From: Prauserella cavernicola
Lineage (GTDB): Bacteria; Actinomycetota; Actinomycetes; Mycobacteriales; Pseudonocardiaceae
Length of the DNA: 64,000 bases
Assembly (NCBI RefSeq): GCF_016595675.1
Contig: NZ_JAENJH010000001.1
Span: 1,115,137 to 1,179,136 of the forward strand
Reading direction: 5' to 3'
Within the stretch, counting starts at the first letter, position 1. Each line of letters starts with the position of its first letter. The position numbers and the translations under genes were made by a program. This document shows positions 18,568 through 26,473 of this stretch, piece by piece. The notes beneath the pieces are model-generated. The model saw only the letters and a program-made list of their open reading frames with translations. It was not told where the DNA came from and searched no databases.

Positions 18568-19236
18568 ATGTACGCACAAATCGTTCTGTTCGACGGCTTC
18601 GACCCGCTCGACGTGATCGCACCCTTCGAGGTGCTGCACGCGGGCGGTGTCGCCTCCGGGGGCGCGGTGGAGGTGGAACTGGTCTCCGCCGAGGGCGCCC
18701 GCGAGGTGGTCGGCGGAACCGGCGGCCTCGCCCTGCGCGCCACCGCCGGACTGGACCCTGGCCGCGCGGGGATCGTGGTGGTGCCCGGCGCGGCGGGTCG
18801 CATCGCCGAATCCGGCGACGACGACAGCGACGGCGACGCCGGGTCCATTCCCGTCCTGCTCGGCCGCACGCTGCGGACCGAGCTGCCGACGCTGCTGCGG
18901 CAGGCGATGGACAACCCGGAGATCACCATGAGCACGGTGTGCGGTGGCTCCCTGGTCCTGGCCATGGCCGGGCTGCTGGAGGGCCGCCACGCCACCACCC
19001 ACCACCTGGGGCTGGACCTGCTCGACGCCACCGGCGCGCACGCGGTGAACGCCCGCGTCGTCGACGACGGCGACCTCGTCACCGGCGGCAGCGTCACCTC
19101 CGGACTCGACCTCGCGCTCCACCTGCTCGACCGCGAGGTGGGGCCCCGGATCGCGCACGCCGTCGAAGAGCTGTTCGCCCACGAGCGCCGCGGCACCGTC
19201 TGGCGCGACCGCGGAGAAGCACCTGTCTACAGCTGA
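18568..19236 (+). CDS. DJ-1/PfpI family (class I glutamine amidotransferase-like) protein
   Basis: A 222-residue DJ-1/PfpI-fold protein. The N-terminus is AQIVLFDGFDPLDVIAPFEVL, and the nucleophile elbow STVCGGSLVLAMAGLLEGR places the reactive cysteine at 125. ATTHHLGLDLL and VTGGSVTSGLDLALHLL complete the pattern of the isonitrile-hydratase/regulator-like subgroup. An insert rich in Asp/Ser (GDDDSDGD) is unusual. The ATG at 18568 follows GAAAGGAC, and a GTG at 18537 would add 10 residues. It is divergent from the AlkZ-like gene and 28 bases upstream of the next gene, probably co-transcribed with it. Confidence 0.85.
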   Translation: MYAQIVLFDGFDPLDVIAPFEVLHAGGVASGGAVEVELVSAEGAREVVGGTGGLALRATAGLDPGRAGIVVVPGAAGRIAESGDDDSDGDAGSIPVLLGRTLRTELPTLLRQAMDNPEITMSTVCGGSLVLAMAGLLEGRHATTHHLGLDLLDATGAHAVNARVVDDGDLVTGGSVTSGLDLALHLLDREVGPRIAHAVEELFAHERRGTVWRDRGEAPVYS

Positions 19237-19264
19237 CCACCCTCGAGAAAGTAAGCACACCACG

Positions 19265-19564
19265 ATGTCCGTCGAAGGTCTCTGGGACCTGTCCCTGTCC
19301 ACGCCGATCGGCACGCTCTCCGCTGTGCTCGAGCTCCGCCGCGAGCACGGCGTTCTCACCGGGACCGCGCGCTGCGCGGGAGAAGAGGTGGCGCTGCGCG
19401 ACGTCGCCCTCGACGGCGACCGGCTCACCTGGACACAGTCCATCAGCCGGCCGCTGCGGCTCAATCTGGCGTTCGCCGTGACGGTGCACGGTGACACCCT
19501 GTCGGGGACGTCGAAGGCCGGGCGCCTGCCCGCCTCGAAGGTCACGGGCACGCGCAGACCGTGA
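19265..19564 (+). CDS. conserved hypothetical beta-rich protein
   Basis: A 99-residue protein I do not recognise by name. It starts VEGLWDLSLSTPIGTLSAVLEL and has alternating short hydrophobic strands with an internal repeat of the LTGT/LSGT type (VLTGTARCAGE, TLSGTSKAGRLPASKVTG). This suggests a small beta-barrel. No signal peptide or membrane segment is visible. It follows the DJ-1-like gene by 28 bases with GAGAAAG as a weak ribosome site, so the two probably form one operon. Confidence 0.7.
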   Translation: MSVEGLWDLSLSTPIGTLSAVLELRREHGVLTGTARCAGEEVALRDVALDGDRLTWTQSISRPLRLNLAFAVTVHGDTLSGTSKAGRLPASKVTGTRRP

Positions 19565-19670
19565 CGTCCAGCGCGACACGCCACGAACGCGCGCCACGGC
19601 TTGACCATGCCCCTGGGGCACGGTGTCCACTGCGGCGGCAAGCACCAGCCGAGAGCGGGAGGACGCCACC

Positions 19671-19859
19671 GTGGCCCAGTTCGAGCACAAGATCCTCACC
19701 TACGAGATGAAGTGGAAGGGATTCCCCTACTCGCAGATGGAGAAGGAGCTCAACGAACTCGGCAGGGAGGGCTGGGAATCGGTGGGCACCATCGTGCCGA
19801 GCATCGGCAACGGGCAGACGCACGAGATCAGCATCGTGCTCAAGAGGACCGTGGGCTGA
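19671..19859 (+). CDS. DUF4177 domain small protein
   Basis: A 62-residue protein from the GTG at 19671, which follows GGGAGG at good spacing. It matches the DUF4177 pattern: FEHKILTYEMKW, LNELGREGWESVGTIVP and EISIVLKRTV. The family is small and of unknown function. Its stop is 12 bases before the MerR start at 19872, with AGGAGG in the gap, so the two genes are co-transcribed. Confidence 0.8.
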   Translation: MAQFEHKILTYEMKWKGFPYSQMEKELNELGREGWESVGTIVPSIGNGQTHEISIVLKRTVG

Positions 19860-19871
19860 GGAGGCACTGCG

Positions 19872-20594
19872 GTGGCGTGGAGCACCCGTCAGCTTGCCGA
19901 GCTCGCCGGCACGACGCTGAAAACCGTCCGCTACTACCACAAGATCGGGCTGCTGGACGAGCCCGAGCGCGCGGTGAACGGTTACAAGCGCTACCAGATC
20001 ACACACCTGATCCGGCTGCTCCGCATCCGCAGGCTCGTCGATCTGGGAGTCCCGCTGTCCGGCATCGAGGCGATGGGGGAATCGGAGGAGACCGCGGCGC
20101 AGGCGCTGCGCTCCCTCGACGCCGAGCTGGAGGCGAGCATCGAACGGCAGCAGCGGATGCGGGCGGATCTGGCGGTGGTGCTCCGGCAACGAGAGATGGC
20201 CGAGCTCCCACCGGGGTTCGACCCGGAGGCCGCACAGGGCCCGGAATCCGAACGATCCCTGCTGCTACTGCTGTCCCGCGTGCTCTCACCGTCCATGATG
20301 GGCACTCTGCGGGAGTTGCACCAGGGCGAACGCGCGCCGTTCGTGGCGCAGTTCGACGCCCTGCCCGCGGACGCGAACGAGGCGGAACGGCAACGGCTGG
20401 CCGAGCGCTACCTTCCCGAGGTCGCGCGGGCCTACCGGGACTATCCGGCGCTGCGGAACCTGGACGCCGCCTCGTCGGGCAGGACATCGTCCACCAGGGC
20501 GATCGTCAGCGAGGGACTGGCCGAGTTGTACAACCCGGCGCAGCTCGACGTGCTGCGCCGCCTGCACGTACTCCTCGAGCGGGAGAACGACTAG
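19872..20594 (+). CDS. MerR-family transcriptional regulator (paralogue B)
   Basis: A 240-residue regulator beginning WSTRQLAELAGTTLKTVRYYHKIGLLDEPERA, with NGYKRYQ in the wing and a coiled helix at about 80-110. Its C-terminal domain includes LSRVLSPSMMGTL and ELYNPAQLDVL. It resembles the gene at 13599-14387 from end to end. The GTG start at 19872 is preceded by GAGGAGG. The gene is coupled to DUF4177 and converges on a TetR gene. Confidence 0.88.
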   Translation: MAWSTRQLAELAGTTLKTVRYYHKIGLLDEPERAVNGYKRYQITHLIRLLRIRRLVDLGVPLSGIEAMGESEETAAQALRSLDAELEASIERQQRMRADLAVVLRQREMAELPPGFDPEAAQGPESERSLLLLLSRVLSPSMMGTLRELHQGERAPFVAQFDALPADANEAERQRLAERYLPEVARAYRDYPALRNLDAASSGRTSSTRAIVSEGLAELYNPAQLDVLRRLHVLLEREND

Positions 20595-20608
20595 GTCTCG
20601 AGTGGGAA

Positions 20609-20624
20609 ACCGGCCGACGCCGGT
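20609..20624. terminator. hairpin between convergent MerR and TetR genes
   Basis: ACCGGC at 20609-20614 and GCCGGT at 20619-20624 form a six-pair GC-rich stem with loop CGAC, 15 bases after the MerR stop and 15 bases before the TetR stop. It has no U-run and is a modest bidirectional terminator candidate. Confidence 0.45.
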
Positions 20625-20638
20625 CGACCGCGCTCGCG

Positions 20639-21223
20639 TCATCGGGCCGGTCTGCGTATCCCGCCGAGGATGAAACCGGTCCTGCGGTCGTAGTCCGCGC
20701 GGGGCGGGCGGCTCCCGTGTTTGAGGGCCAGGGCGTTGTCGACGATGAGCGCATGCAGGTCCTCCCGGGTGAACTCCGGGGCGAGTACGCCGGCGGCATG
20801 TCCTGCCTCGACCAGCTCGTCGTAGATCTCTCCTGCGGCATGGCAGATCGCCAGAAGCTGCTCCGAGTGGGGATATTCCTGAAGCAGGACGTCATTGACC
20901 GCGGGCCGCCGGTACTGCAGGTCGCGGATCGCGCCGAGATAGTGGTCGATCCGCTCGGCGACATCGGGGATCGAGCGCGTGTGCTCGATGATGCGCTGCG
21001 ACTCGGCCGCGACGACGTCCTCGATGACAGCCTCGATCAGTCCGACTCTTCCGCCGAACCTGTTGAAGATGGTCGCCTTGCTCACTCCGGCGGCGACGGC
21101 GACATCCTCGAGTGGCGCGGAGAAACCGTGCTCGCCGAACACGTTCCGTGCGGCGGCGAGGATCTGCGCGGCATTGCGGCGGGCATCCGTACGCAGCTCA
21201 GACGTGGATCTTGACGGGGCCAC
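20639..21223 (-). CDS. TetR-family transcriptional repressor
   Basis: A 194-residue regulator from the GTG at 21223. I prefer this to the ATG at 21271, because AAGGAG lies five bases before the GTG and because the longer form would begin inside an operator. The helix-turn-helix (about 10-60) reads AAQILAAARNVFGEHGFSAPLEDVAVAAGVSKATIFNRFGGR, shown here by its key parts NVFGEHGF and VSKATIFNRF. The C-terminal part is a typical all-helical ligand domain. It is divergent from the NmrA-like gene, whose control region carries two copies of one palindrome. Confidence 0.87.
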   Translation of the reverse strand: MAPSRSTSELRTDARRNAAQILAAARNVFGEHGFSAPLEDVAVAAGVSKATIFNRFGGRVGLIEAVIEDVVAAESQRIIEHTRSIPDVAERIDHYLGAIRDLQYRRPAVNDVLLQEYPHSEQLLAICHAAGEIYDELVEAGHAAGVLAPEFTREDLHALIVDNALALKHGSRPPRADYDRRTGFILGGIRRPAR

Positions 21224-21254
21224 GACCTCTCCTTCCTCCGCCACGCGGGCGAAC

Positions 21255-21271
21255 TTGACTCCGGGAGTCAT
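21255..21271. promoter_or_regulatory. operator O2: TTGACTC-CGG-GAGTCAT
   Basis: A palindrome with TTGACTC (21255-21261) and GAGTCAT (21265-21271) around CGG. It is the same as O1 at 21298 except for the last base. For the plus-strand gene its TTGACT is a good -35 element, with TACCGT at 21278-21283 as -10 after exactly 17 bases. A repressor bound here would block that promoter. Confidence 0.65.
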
Positions 21272-21297
21272 GTTACCTACCGTGGGCTCGTAGAAAC

Positions 21298-21314
21298 TTG
21301 ACTCGGTGAGTCAA
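21298..21314. promoter_or_regulatory. operator O1: TTGACTC-GGT-GAGTCAA
   Basis: A perfect palindrome of 7-bp arms with a 3-base spacer in the 149-base region between the TetR gene and the NmrA-like gene. A second copy (O2) lies 43 bases away centre to centre, about four helical turns. Two identical dyads between a TetR gene and a divergent target are the usual sign of autoregulation plus repression of the neighbour. Confidence 0.7.
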
Positions 21315-21372
21315 CTTATTTGGGCTCCCGAGCCGCCCGAGCCGTATGCCCGCACCACAGAAGGACCTAGCC

Positions 21373-22227
21373 ATGATCATCGTGACCGGAGCGACCGGCA
21401 CCCTCAACGGCGCCACCGTCGTGGATCTTCTCCGACGCGTTCCAGCGGCTGAGGTCGGCGTCAGCGTCCGCAACCCCGATCGCGCCCGGCACCTGGCAGC
21501 TCGCGGCGTGCGTGTGCGCCAGGGCAGCTACGACGACCCCGCAGCCCTGCGCCATTCGTTCGCCGACGCGGATCAGGTGCTCCTGGTCTCGTCGAGCGAT
21601 CTCACCGCCGATATCCTCACGCAGCACCGCACGGCGATCGACGCCGCGGTGGATGCCGGCGCTCGGCGGATCCTCTACACCAGCAGTCACCGAGCCGGCT
21701 ACGACACGCCCTATCCGGCACTCGCGATCCATGCCGCCACCGAGGCGTACCTTGCCGCGTCGGGGGTCGCGTGGACCGCGCTGCGCAACGGCTTCTACGG
21801 CGACCTCGACGCGATGCTCGGCCCGTGGCAGTCCTCAGGCGTGATCGCCAAACCGGCCGACGGCCCGTTCGCGTGGATCGACCGTCGCGACGCGGGACAG
21901 GCCGCCGCGGCGATCCTCACCGGCGACACCCAGTTCGACGGCCCCGTCGAACTGACCCCGGCCACGCCCGTCACGCTCGACGACTTCGCGTCGGCGGCCT
22001 CCGAGCTGACCGGGCGCAGCATCGAACGCGTCGTCGTGGACGACGAGCAGTGGATCGCGGAGGAGCTGGCGAACGGCACTCCGGAGGCAGCCGCCCGCCT
22101 CACGCTCTCGATGCTCCAGGCGACGCGGACAGGCTACTTCGCCCACGTCGACCCGCTGCTCGCCCAACTCCTCGGACGAGAGCCGCGCAACGTCGCCGAT
22201 CAGCTCTCGGACCACATTGCCCGATGA
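21373..22227 (+). CDS. NmrA-like NAD(P)-binding oxidoreductase (QorB-type)
   Basis: A 284-residue atypical SDR. The N-terminal cofactor motif is MIIVTGATGTLNGATV. VSVRNPDRARHLAARGVRVRQGSYDD, SSDLTADILTQHRTAIDAA and TALRNGFYGD follow. The C-terminus is typical of the NmrA/QorB group, some of which reduce quinones. The usual GxxGxxG is changed, with LNG where LGG is common. The ATG at 21373 follows AGAAGGA. It is probably repressed by the divergent TetR protein through O1 and O2, perhaps in response to an electrophile or quinone. Confidence 0.85.
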   Translation: MIIVTGATGTLNGATVVDLLRRVPAAEVGVSVRNPDRARHLAARGVRVRQGSYDDPAALRHSFADADQVLLVSSSDLTADILTQHRTAIDAAVDAGARRILYTSSHRAGYDTPYPALAIHAATEAYLAASGVAWTALRNGFYGDLDAMLGPWQSSGVIAKPADGPFAWIDRRDAGQAAAAILTGDTQFDGPVELTPATPVTLDDFASAASELTGRSIERVVVDDEQWIAEELANGTPEAAARLTLSMLQATRTGYFAHVDPLLAQLLGREPRNVADQLSDHIAR

Positions 22228-22240
22228 AGCGAGTCTTCGC

Positions 22241-22897
22241 TCACGCGTCCTGATCGGTGAGTCCGGCGTCGTGGACGACGAGAGCGACCTGTGTCCGGTT
22301 GCCCGCGTCCAGCTTGGCCATGATGTGTCCGATGTGGACTTTCACGGTGGATTCGCTGAGACCGAGCTTCCTGGCGATCTCGCCGTTGCTGAGCCCATGA
22401 CCAAGGCACACCGCGACGTCGTGCTCGCGCGGCGTCAGCTCGGCGAGCCTGGAGCGCGCCTGCTCCCCCGCCGCACCGGTGGCGAACGTGGTCAGCAGCC
22501 GCCTGGTGATCCTCGGCGAGAGCATCGCCTCGCCCTTGCCGACCACCCGCACCGCGGCGACCAGGTCCCGGGGCGGCGTGTCCTTCAACAGGAAACCGGC
22601 CGCGCCGTGGCGCAGCGCGGCGTAGACGTACTCGTCGAGGTCGAAGGTCGTGAGGATGACCACCGAGGGCGGGTCGGCGCGCCCGGTGAGCCTGCGGGTC
22701 ACCTCGATGCCGTCGACCTTGGGCATCTGCACGTCGGTGAGCACGACGTCGGGACGGTACCGGTCGGTCAGCTCGACGGCGTGCGCACCGTCGTCGCCCT
22801 CGGCCACGACCTCGATCTCGGGGTCGGAGTCCAGAATCATCCTGATGCCACTGCGGACCAGTTCCTCGTCCTCGAGCAGCAGCACCTTGATCGTCAC
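22241..22897 (-). CDS. NarL/LuxR-type response regulator
   Basis: A 218-residue response regulator. The receiver domain (about 1-120) has acidic residues in LLLEDEELV, the phospho-acceptor Asp in VVLTDVQMPKVDG, Thr in VVILTTFDLDEYV, and Lys in GFLLKDTP. The LuxR helix-turn-helix (about 150-210) reads LTPREHDVAVCLGHGLSNGEIARKL, then SESTVKVHIGHIMAKL. Its start overlaps the kinase stop by four bases, so it is the partner of the kinase upstream and the last gene of the ABC-transporter operon. Confidence 0.93.
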   Translation of the reverse strand: MTIKVLLLEDEELVRSGIRMILDSDPEIEVVAEGDDGAHAVELTDRYRPDVVLTDVQMPKVDGIEVTRRLTGRADPPSVVILTTFDLDEYVYAALRHGAAGFLLKDTPPRDLVAAVRVVGKGEAMLSPRITRRLLTTFATGAAGEQARSRLAELTPREHDVAVCLGHGLSNGEIARKLGLSESTVKVHIGHIMAKLDAGNRTQVALVVHDAGLTDQDA

Positions 22898-24108
22898 GTG
22901 GCCTCCTGGGCTGGTGTGGCTGTCACCGGGAACCGCGCGCTGACCCGGAACCGGCCGTCACCGGTCGGCCCGGTGTGGAGCTCGCCCCCGGCGAGCTCCA
23001 CCCGCTCCCGCATACCCACGAGACCGTAGCCGGAGCCGGGAACGTCGGACGAGCGGGGCGTGAGCTGGTTGGTCACGGTCAGGTCCAGCCGGTCGTCCGC
23101 GGTGGCCAGCCGCACCTCCACCGCCGCGTGCGGCGCGTGCTTGCCCGCGTTGGTCAGCGACTCCTGCACCACGCGGTACACGGCGCGGCCGACCTCCCCC
23201 GCGATCGCGGGCGCCGGGTCCGGCAGCTGGAGCTCCACCCGCGCCCCGGTGGCGGTGACGTCCTCGACGAGCTCGTCGACGGAGGCGAGCACGTCGGTGC
23301 CGTTGCGGACCGGCGTGAGCCCGGCCTGCGGCGCCTCGTCGCGCAGTACCCGCAGGATGCCGCGCAGCTCCTCGAGCGCGGTGGCGCTGACCGACCGGAT
23401 CGTCTCCGCGGTCTGCGCCGTGCGTTCGTCGGGCGCCTGGATCGAGAGCGCGCCCGCCTGCAGCGCCACGGCGGTGACCCGGTGTGCAACGACGTCGTGC
23501 ATCTCGCGCGCGATGCGGCGTCGTTCGGCGAACACCGCCTGGTCGGCGAGCAGCGTGCGCGTGCGCTCGGCTTCCTCGGCCCGGTCACGCAGCACCGCCA
23601 GCAGATCGGCGCGCTGCCGCATCCAGAGCCCGGCCAGCGCGGGTCCGACGATGAACAGCCCGAGGAACATCGCCAGCACCATCGGCGACTGATAGTCGCG
23701 CTGCAAGTGCGGGACGAGCACGACCAGGACCGTTCCCAGTGCGGCCACGCCGGTGATCCAGCCGAGGCCGAACCGCGCGGCCACCGAGTACAGCCCGACG
23801 GTCAACGGGAGCAGCGTCGCGTCGGCCGCCATCGCCGCCGCGGCGAGCGCGAGCACCGGCACCGGCCACCGCCTGCGGACGAGCAGGGCGGCACACGAGA
23901 CGAGCACGGCGGGCAGGTGCAGCGGCGGATGCGGGTCGGCGGGATCACCGCTGGCCAGGGTGAACCAGATCGCGAACGCGGCCACGGCGACGTCGAGCAG
24001 CACCAGCTCCACCCGGCCGTCCCACCACGTGAGCAGGCGTCTCACCCGCTCGGGCGGCCGCCTCACGGTCAGGACCAGCAGGCGAAACCGGGCGAGGGCC
24101 TCACGCAT
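22894..24108 (-). CDS. sensor histidine kinase (HisKA_3, NarL-type system)
   Basis: A 404-residue membrane kinase. About five membrane segments lie in residues 30-175. A helical linker follows, then the phospho-acceptor motif ERRRIAREMHDVVAHRVTAV. The ATPase domain has VVQESLTNAGKHAP and GSGYGLVGMRERVELAGGEL. It overlaps the response regulator by four bases and the upstream permease gene by eight. Clustering with an ABC exporter suggests it senses a compound that the exporter handles, or the cell-envelope stress that compound causes. Confidence 0.93.
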   Translation of the reverse strand: MREALARFRLLVLTVRRPPERVRRLLTWWDGRVELVLLDVAVAAFAIWFTLASGDPADPHPPLHLPAVLVSCAALLVRRRWPVPVLALAAAAMAADATLLPLTVGLYSVAARFGLGWITGVAALGTVLVVLVPHLQRDYQSPMVLAMFLGLFIVGPALAGLWMRQRADLLAVLRDRAEEAERTRTLLADQAVFAERRRIAREMHDVVAHRVTAVALQAGALSIQAPDERTAQTAETIRSVSATALEELRGILRVLRDEAPQAGLTPVRNGTDVLASVDELVEDVTATGARVELQLPDPAPAIAGEVGRAVYRVVQESLTNAGKHAPHAAVEVRLATADDRLDLTVTNQLTPRSSDVPGSGYGLVGMRERVELAGGELHTGPTGDGRFRVSARFPVTATPAQEAT

Positions 24109-24805
24109 CGCGTCGCATCAGGGTCACGTGCGCCGCGGCGAGACCGGCGACCGCGAGTGCGGCGAACACCAGCGGCGCCAGCCAGCCCTGCCCGCCTCCC
24201 CCGGCGGGCAGTCCGGCCGTGCCGCTGATCGGCAGCACCGACAGCGGGACCCGCAGCAGCGCCGCCACCACGCTCTCCGCCATCAGAGCCCACACCGCGA
24301 GCACCCCGACCGCGGCGGCGGTGTGCCGCAACAGCGCGCCCAGCGCCACCCCGACGAGTCCCGAAAGGACGGTCAGCAGCAGCACGCCGGCCACCGCGGT
24401 CCCCCACGTCGCCGCCTCCGAGGGCAACGCTCCGCCGCCCGCGAGGACCCCCGCGGCGGAGAGCAGCACCATCAGCGCACCGCCGAGCAGCCCCAGCCCG
24501 CCGATCACGACGGCCCGCGCCGCGACGATCCGCGCGGGCGTCCGCAGCACCAGGCGCGTGGTGGCCCGCGTGCCGTGCTGGTCGTCGAGACTGAACGCGC
24601 ACACCCCGACCGCGGCGACCAGCAACGCCCCCACGCGCGCGACCAGACCGAAGGACGAGGTGAACGCGTTGAGCGTGCCGAGATCGCGTTTGAGGCCCCA
24701 GTACAGGCCGGACGCGAACTGCAGCACGGCCGCCGCGGTGAGCAGCAACCAGGTCGAGCGCAGTGACCGCACTCGCAGCCATTCGTACGCCAGCGCGTTC
24801 TTCAT
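24101..24805 (-). CDS. ABC transporter permease (ABC-2 type)
   Basis: A 234-residue membrane protein with about six hydrophobic segments. It starts KNALAYEWLRVRSLRSTWLLL, the cytoplasmic entry typical of ABC-2 type permeases. It has DDQHGTRATTRLVLRTPARIVAARAV after the second helix pair, also typical of that group. It overlaps the ATPase gene (ATGA) and the kinase gene, so it is the membrane partner of the ATPase at 24802-25701. The substrate is unknown. Confidence 0.88.
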   Translation of the reverse strand: MKNALAYEWLRVRSLRSTWLLLTAAAVLQFASGLYWGLKRDLGTLNAFTSSFGLVARVGALLVAAVGVCAFSLDDQHGTRATTRLVLRTPARIVAARAVVIGGLGLLGGALMVLLSAAGVLAGGGALPSEAATWGTAVAGVLLLTVLSGLVGVALGALLRHTAAAVGVLAVWALMAESVVAALLRVPLSVLPISGTAGLPAGGGGQGWLAPLVFAALAVAGLAAAHVTLMRRDA

Positions 24806-25701
24806 CGCGCCCGCCCTCCCTTCGCGGCGACGGTCGCCGCCATGAACGCTTCCTCGAGTCCACTGTGCCGCACGAACAGCTCGCGCACGGGAGCACCCGT
24901 CCTGGCCGCGATCGCCGAGACCAACTCGGTGTCGGCGGTGTCGACCACCAGCTCCTCGGCCGCTTCCCTGCTCACGCGCAGGCCCCGGCGGGTCAGCTCC
25001 AGCATCAGCTCCACCGGCTGCGAGGTCCGCACCACCACGTCGGCGTGCGCGTGCCGCTGGACGAACTCGGTCATCGGGCCAGCCGACAGCAGGCGACCCG
25101 AGTCGATCACGATGAGATCGTCGGCGAGCTGTGACATCTCGGCGAGCAGGTGGGACGAGGCGAACACCGTGCGCCCCTCAGCCGCCAGATCGCGCAGCAG
25201 CACGCGGATCCACCGCACTCCCTCGGGGTCGAGCCCGTTGGCGGGCTCGTCGAGGATCAGGTACTCGGGATCGCCGAGCAACGCCGTGGCGAGCCCGAGC
25301 CGCTGCCGCATGCCGAGGCTGAACCGGCCCACGGCCTTGCGAGCGCTGGTTTCCAGTCCGACGGTGGCCAGCACCTCACGCACGCGCCGCGCCGGGACTC
25401 CCCCGCCTGCGGCGACCATGCGCAGGTGTGCCTCGGCCGTGCGGGCCGGGTGGAACGCGCCCGCGTCGACGAGCACGCCGACCGACCGCAGTGGGTCGGC
25501 CAGCTGCGCGTAGCCGCTCCCCCCGAACGTGGTCCGCCCCGCGCCGCGCGCCAGACCCAGCATGAGCCGGATCGTCGTCGACTTGCCCGCGCCGTTGGCG
25601 CCGAGGAAGCCGGTGACCACGCCGGGCCGCACGGTGAAGGTCAGTCCCTCCACTCCGGCACCGTCGGGGAACCGCTTCGTCAGCCCTTCCGCGCGGATCA
25701 C
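24802..25701 (-). CDS. ABC transporter ATP-binding protein (exporter, CcmA/BcrA type)
   Basis: A 299-residue ATPase. It has Walker A GANGAGKST, a Q-loop region with GVLVDAGAFHPARTAEAHL, signature FSLGMRQRLGLATALLG, Walker B YLILDEPANGLDPEG and H-loop SSHLLAEM. A C-terminal extension (about 215-299) is common in drug or lantibiotic exporters of the BcrA group. I start at the GTG at 25701, which overlaps the upstream gene as GTGA and gives the usual IRAEGLTKRF start. Confidence 0.92.
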   Translation of the reverse strand: MIRAEGLTKRFPDGAGVEGLTFTVRPGVVTGFLGANGAGKSTTIRLMLGLARGAGRTTFGGSGYAQLADPLRSVGVLVDAGAFHPARTAEAHLRMVAAGGGVPARRVREVLATVGLETSARKAVGRFSLGMRQRLGLATALLGDPEYLILDEPANGLDPEGVRWIRVLLRDLAAEGRTVFASSHLLAEMSQLADDLIVIDSGRLLSAGPMTEFVQRHAHADVVVRTSQPVELMLELTRRGLRVSREAAEELVVDTADTELVSAIAARTGAPVRELFVRHSGLEEAFMAATVAAKGGRAR

Positions 25702-25943
25702 AACTGCCCCCTGCCGTAGGCGTGGCCACGGCCGATGACGAACCACAGCAGACTGCCGAGGAACGGCGCGCAGAACGCGAAGATCACCCAGACGAGTTTC
25801 ATCCCCATGGCCAGAGGTGAGGCCAGGATGCTCACCAACGCGGCGATGAAGAGCACCACGAACGACAGGACCGCCGCGAGGATCAAGATCCCTACGATCC
25901 ACCGCGGGTCCAGGTCGGCGGCGAGCACGAGCTGCGAGTCCAC
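25698..25943 (-). CDS. small membrane protein, PLDc N-terminal domain type
   Basis: An 81-residue protein with two membrane helices (VGILILAAVLSFVVLFIAAL and GMKLVWVIFAFCAPFLGSLLWFVIG, shown here in parts) and the end GRGHAYGRGQL. The MKLVWVxFAFxxPxLGSLLWFxIGR pattern is that of PLDc_N (phospholipase-D nuclease N-terminal) proteins, which have no nuclease domain at this length. It is the first gene of the ABC/two-component operon, coupled by GTGA to the ATPase gene. It may be an accessory of that transporter. Confidence 0.8.
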   Translation of the reverse strand: MDSQLVLAADLDPRWIVGILILAAVLSFVVLFIAALVSILASPLAMGMKLVWVIFAFCAPFLGSLLWFVIGRGHAYGRGQL

Positions 25944-26054
25944 GTCTGTTCTCCTTGCCGAAAACGGGTTGTGCCAACAACGACACGTCCACGATCGGCC
26001 ACGAACAGCTGCGCCGCATCAGAAGTTCGGCGAGAACCGCCTAGGCGGAAAGTA

Positions 26055-26453
26055 CTAGACCACGGCGGGACTGGCGTGCGCGCACACCTGGATCCGCGCT
26101 CCGTCCGGGTCGCGCAGCCACAGGATCCACTGGGTGGGTATCCGTTCGATCTCGCTCACGTCCAGCTCGTGCGCGAGCGCGCGCTCCCTGACGGCCGCGA
26201 GTTCGTCGAGACCGGCGACGGCGAGGCCGAAACTCTCCACGCGCGGCCGCGGAGACCTTCCCGCTTCCGCCTCGACCAGTTTGAGGTAGCGGCCCTCGCC
26301 ACCCAGCTCCACGATCGCCATCCGGGGGACGTCGTCGCTCGCCGCCCGGTCGAACACGATCCTCGCGTCGAACGCATCGGCGTAGAAGCGCGCCATCCGA
26401 TCCAGTTCGGACGTGACGGCGACGACGTGGTTGATCCCGGAGGTGAGCGGCAT
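26055..26453 (-). CDS. VOC-family (glyoxalase/bleomycin-resistance fold) protein
   Basis: A 132-residue protein with the vicinal-oxygen-chelate fold in two halves: GINHVVAVTSELDRMARFYADAFDARIVFD and FGLAVAGLDELAAVRERA, given here by their key parts INHVVAV and FYADAF. It ends LWLRDPDGARIQVCAH. Metal-ligand positions (His in INHVV, Glu-type in the strand ends) are only partly conserved, so it may be a binding protein or an enzyme. It stands alone, 20 bases from the dehydrogenase gene. Confidence 0.82.
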   Translation of the reverse strand: MPLTSGINHVVAVTSELDRMARFYADAFDARIVFDRAASDDVPRMAIVELGGEGRYLKLVEAEAGRSPRPRVESFGLAVAGLDELAAVRERALAHELDVSEIERIPTQWILWLRDPDGARIQVCAHASPAVV

Positions 26454-26473
26454 GCGCCGGAGCCTAGCCGGGA

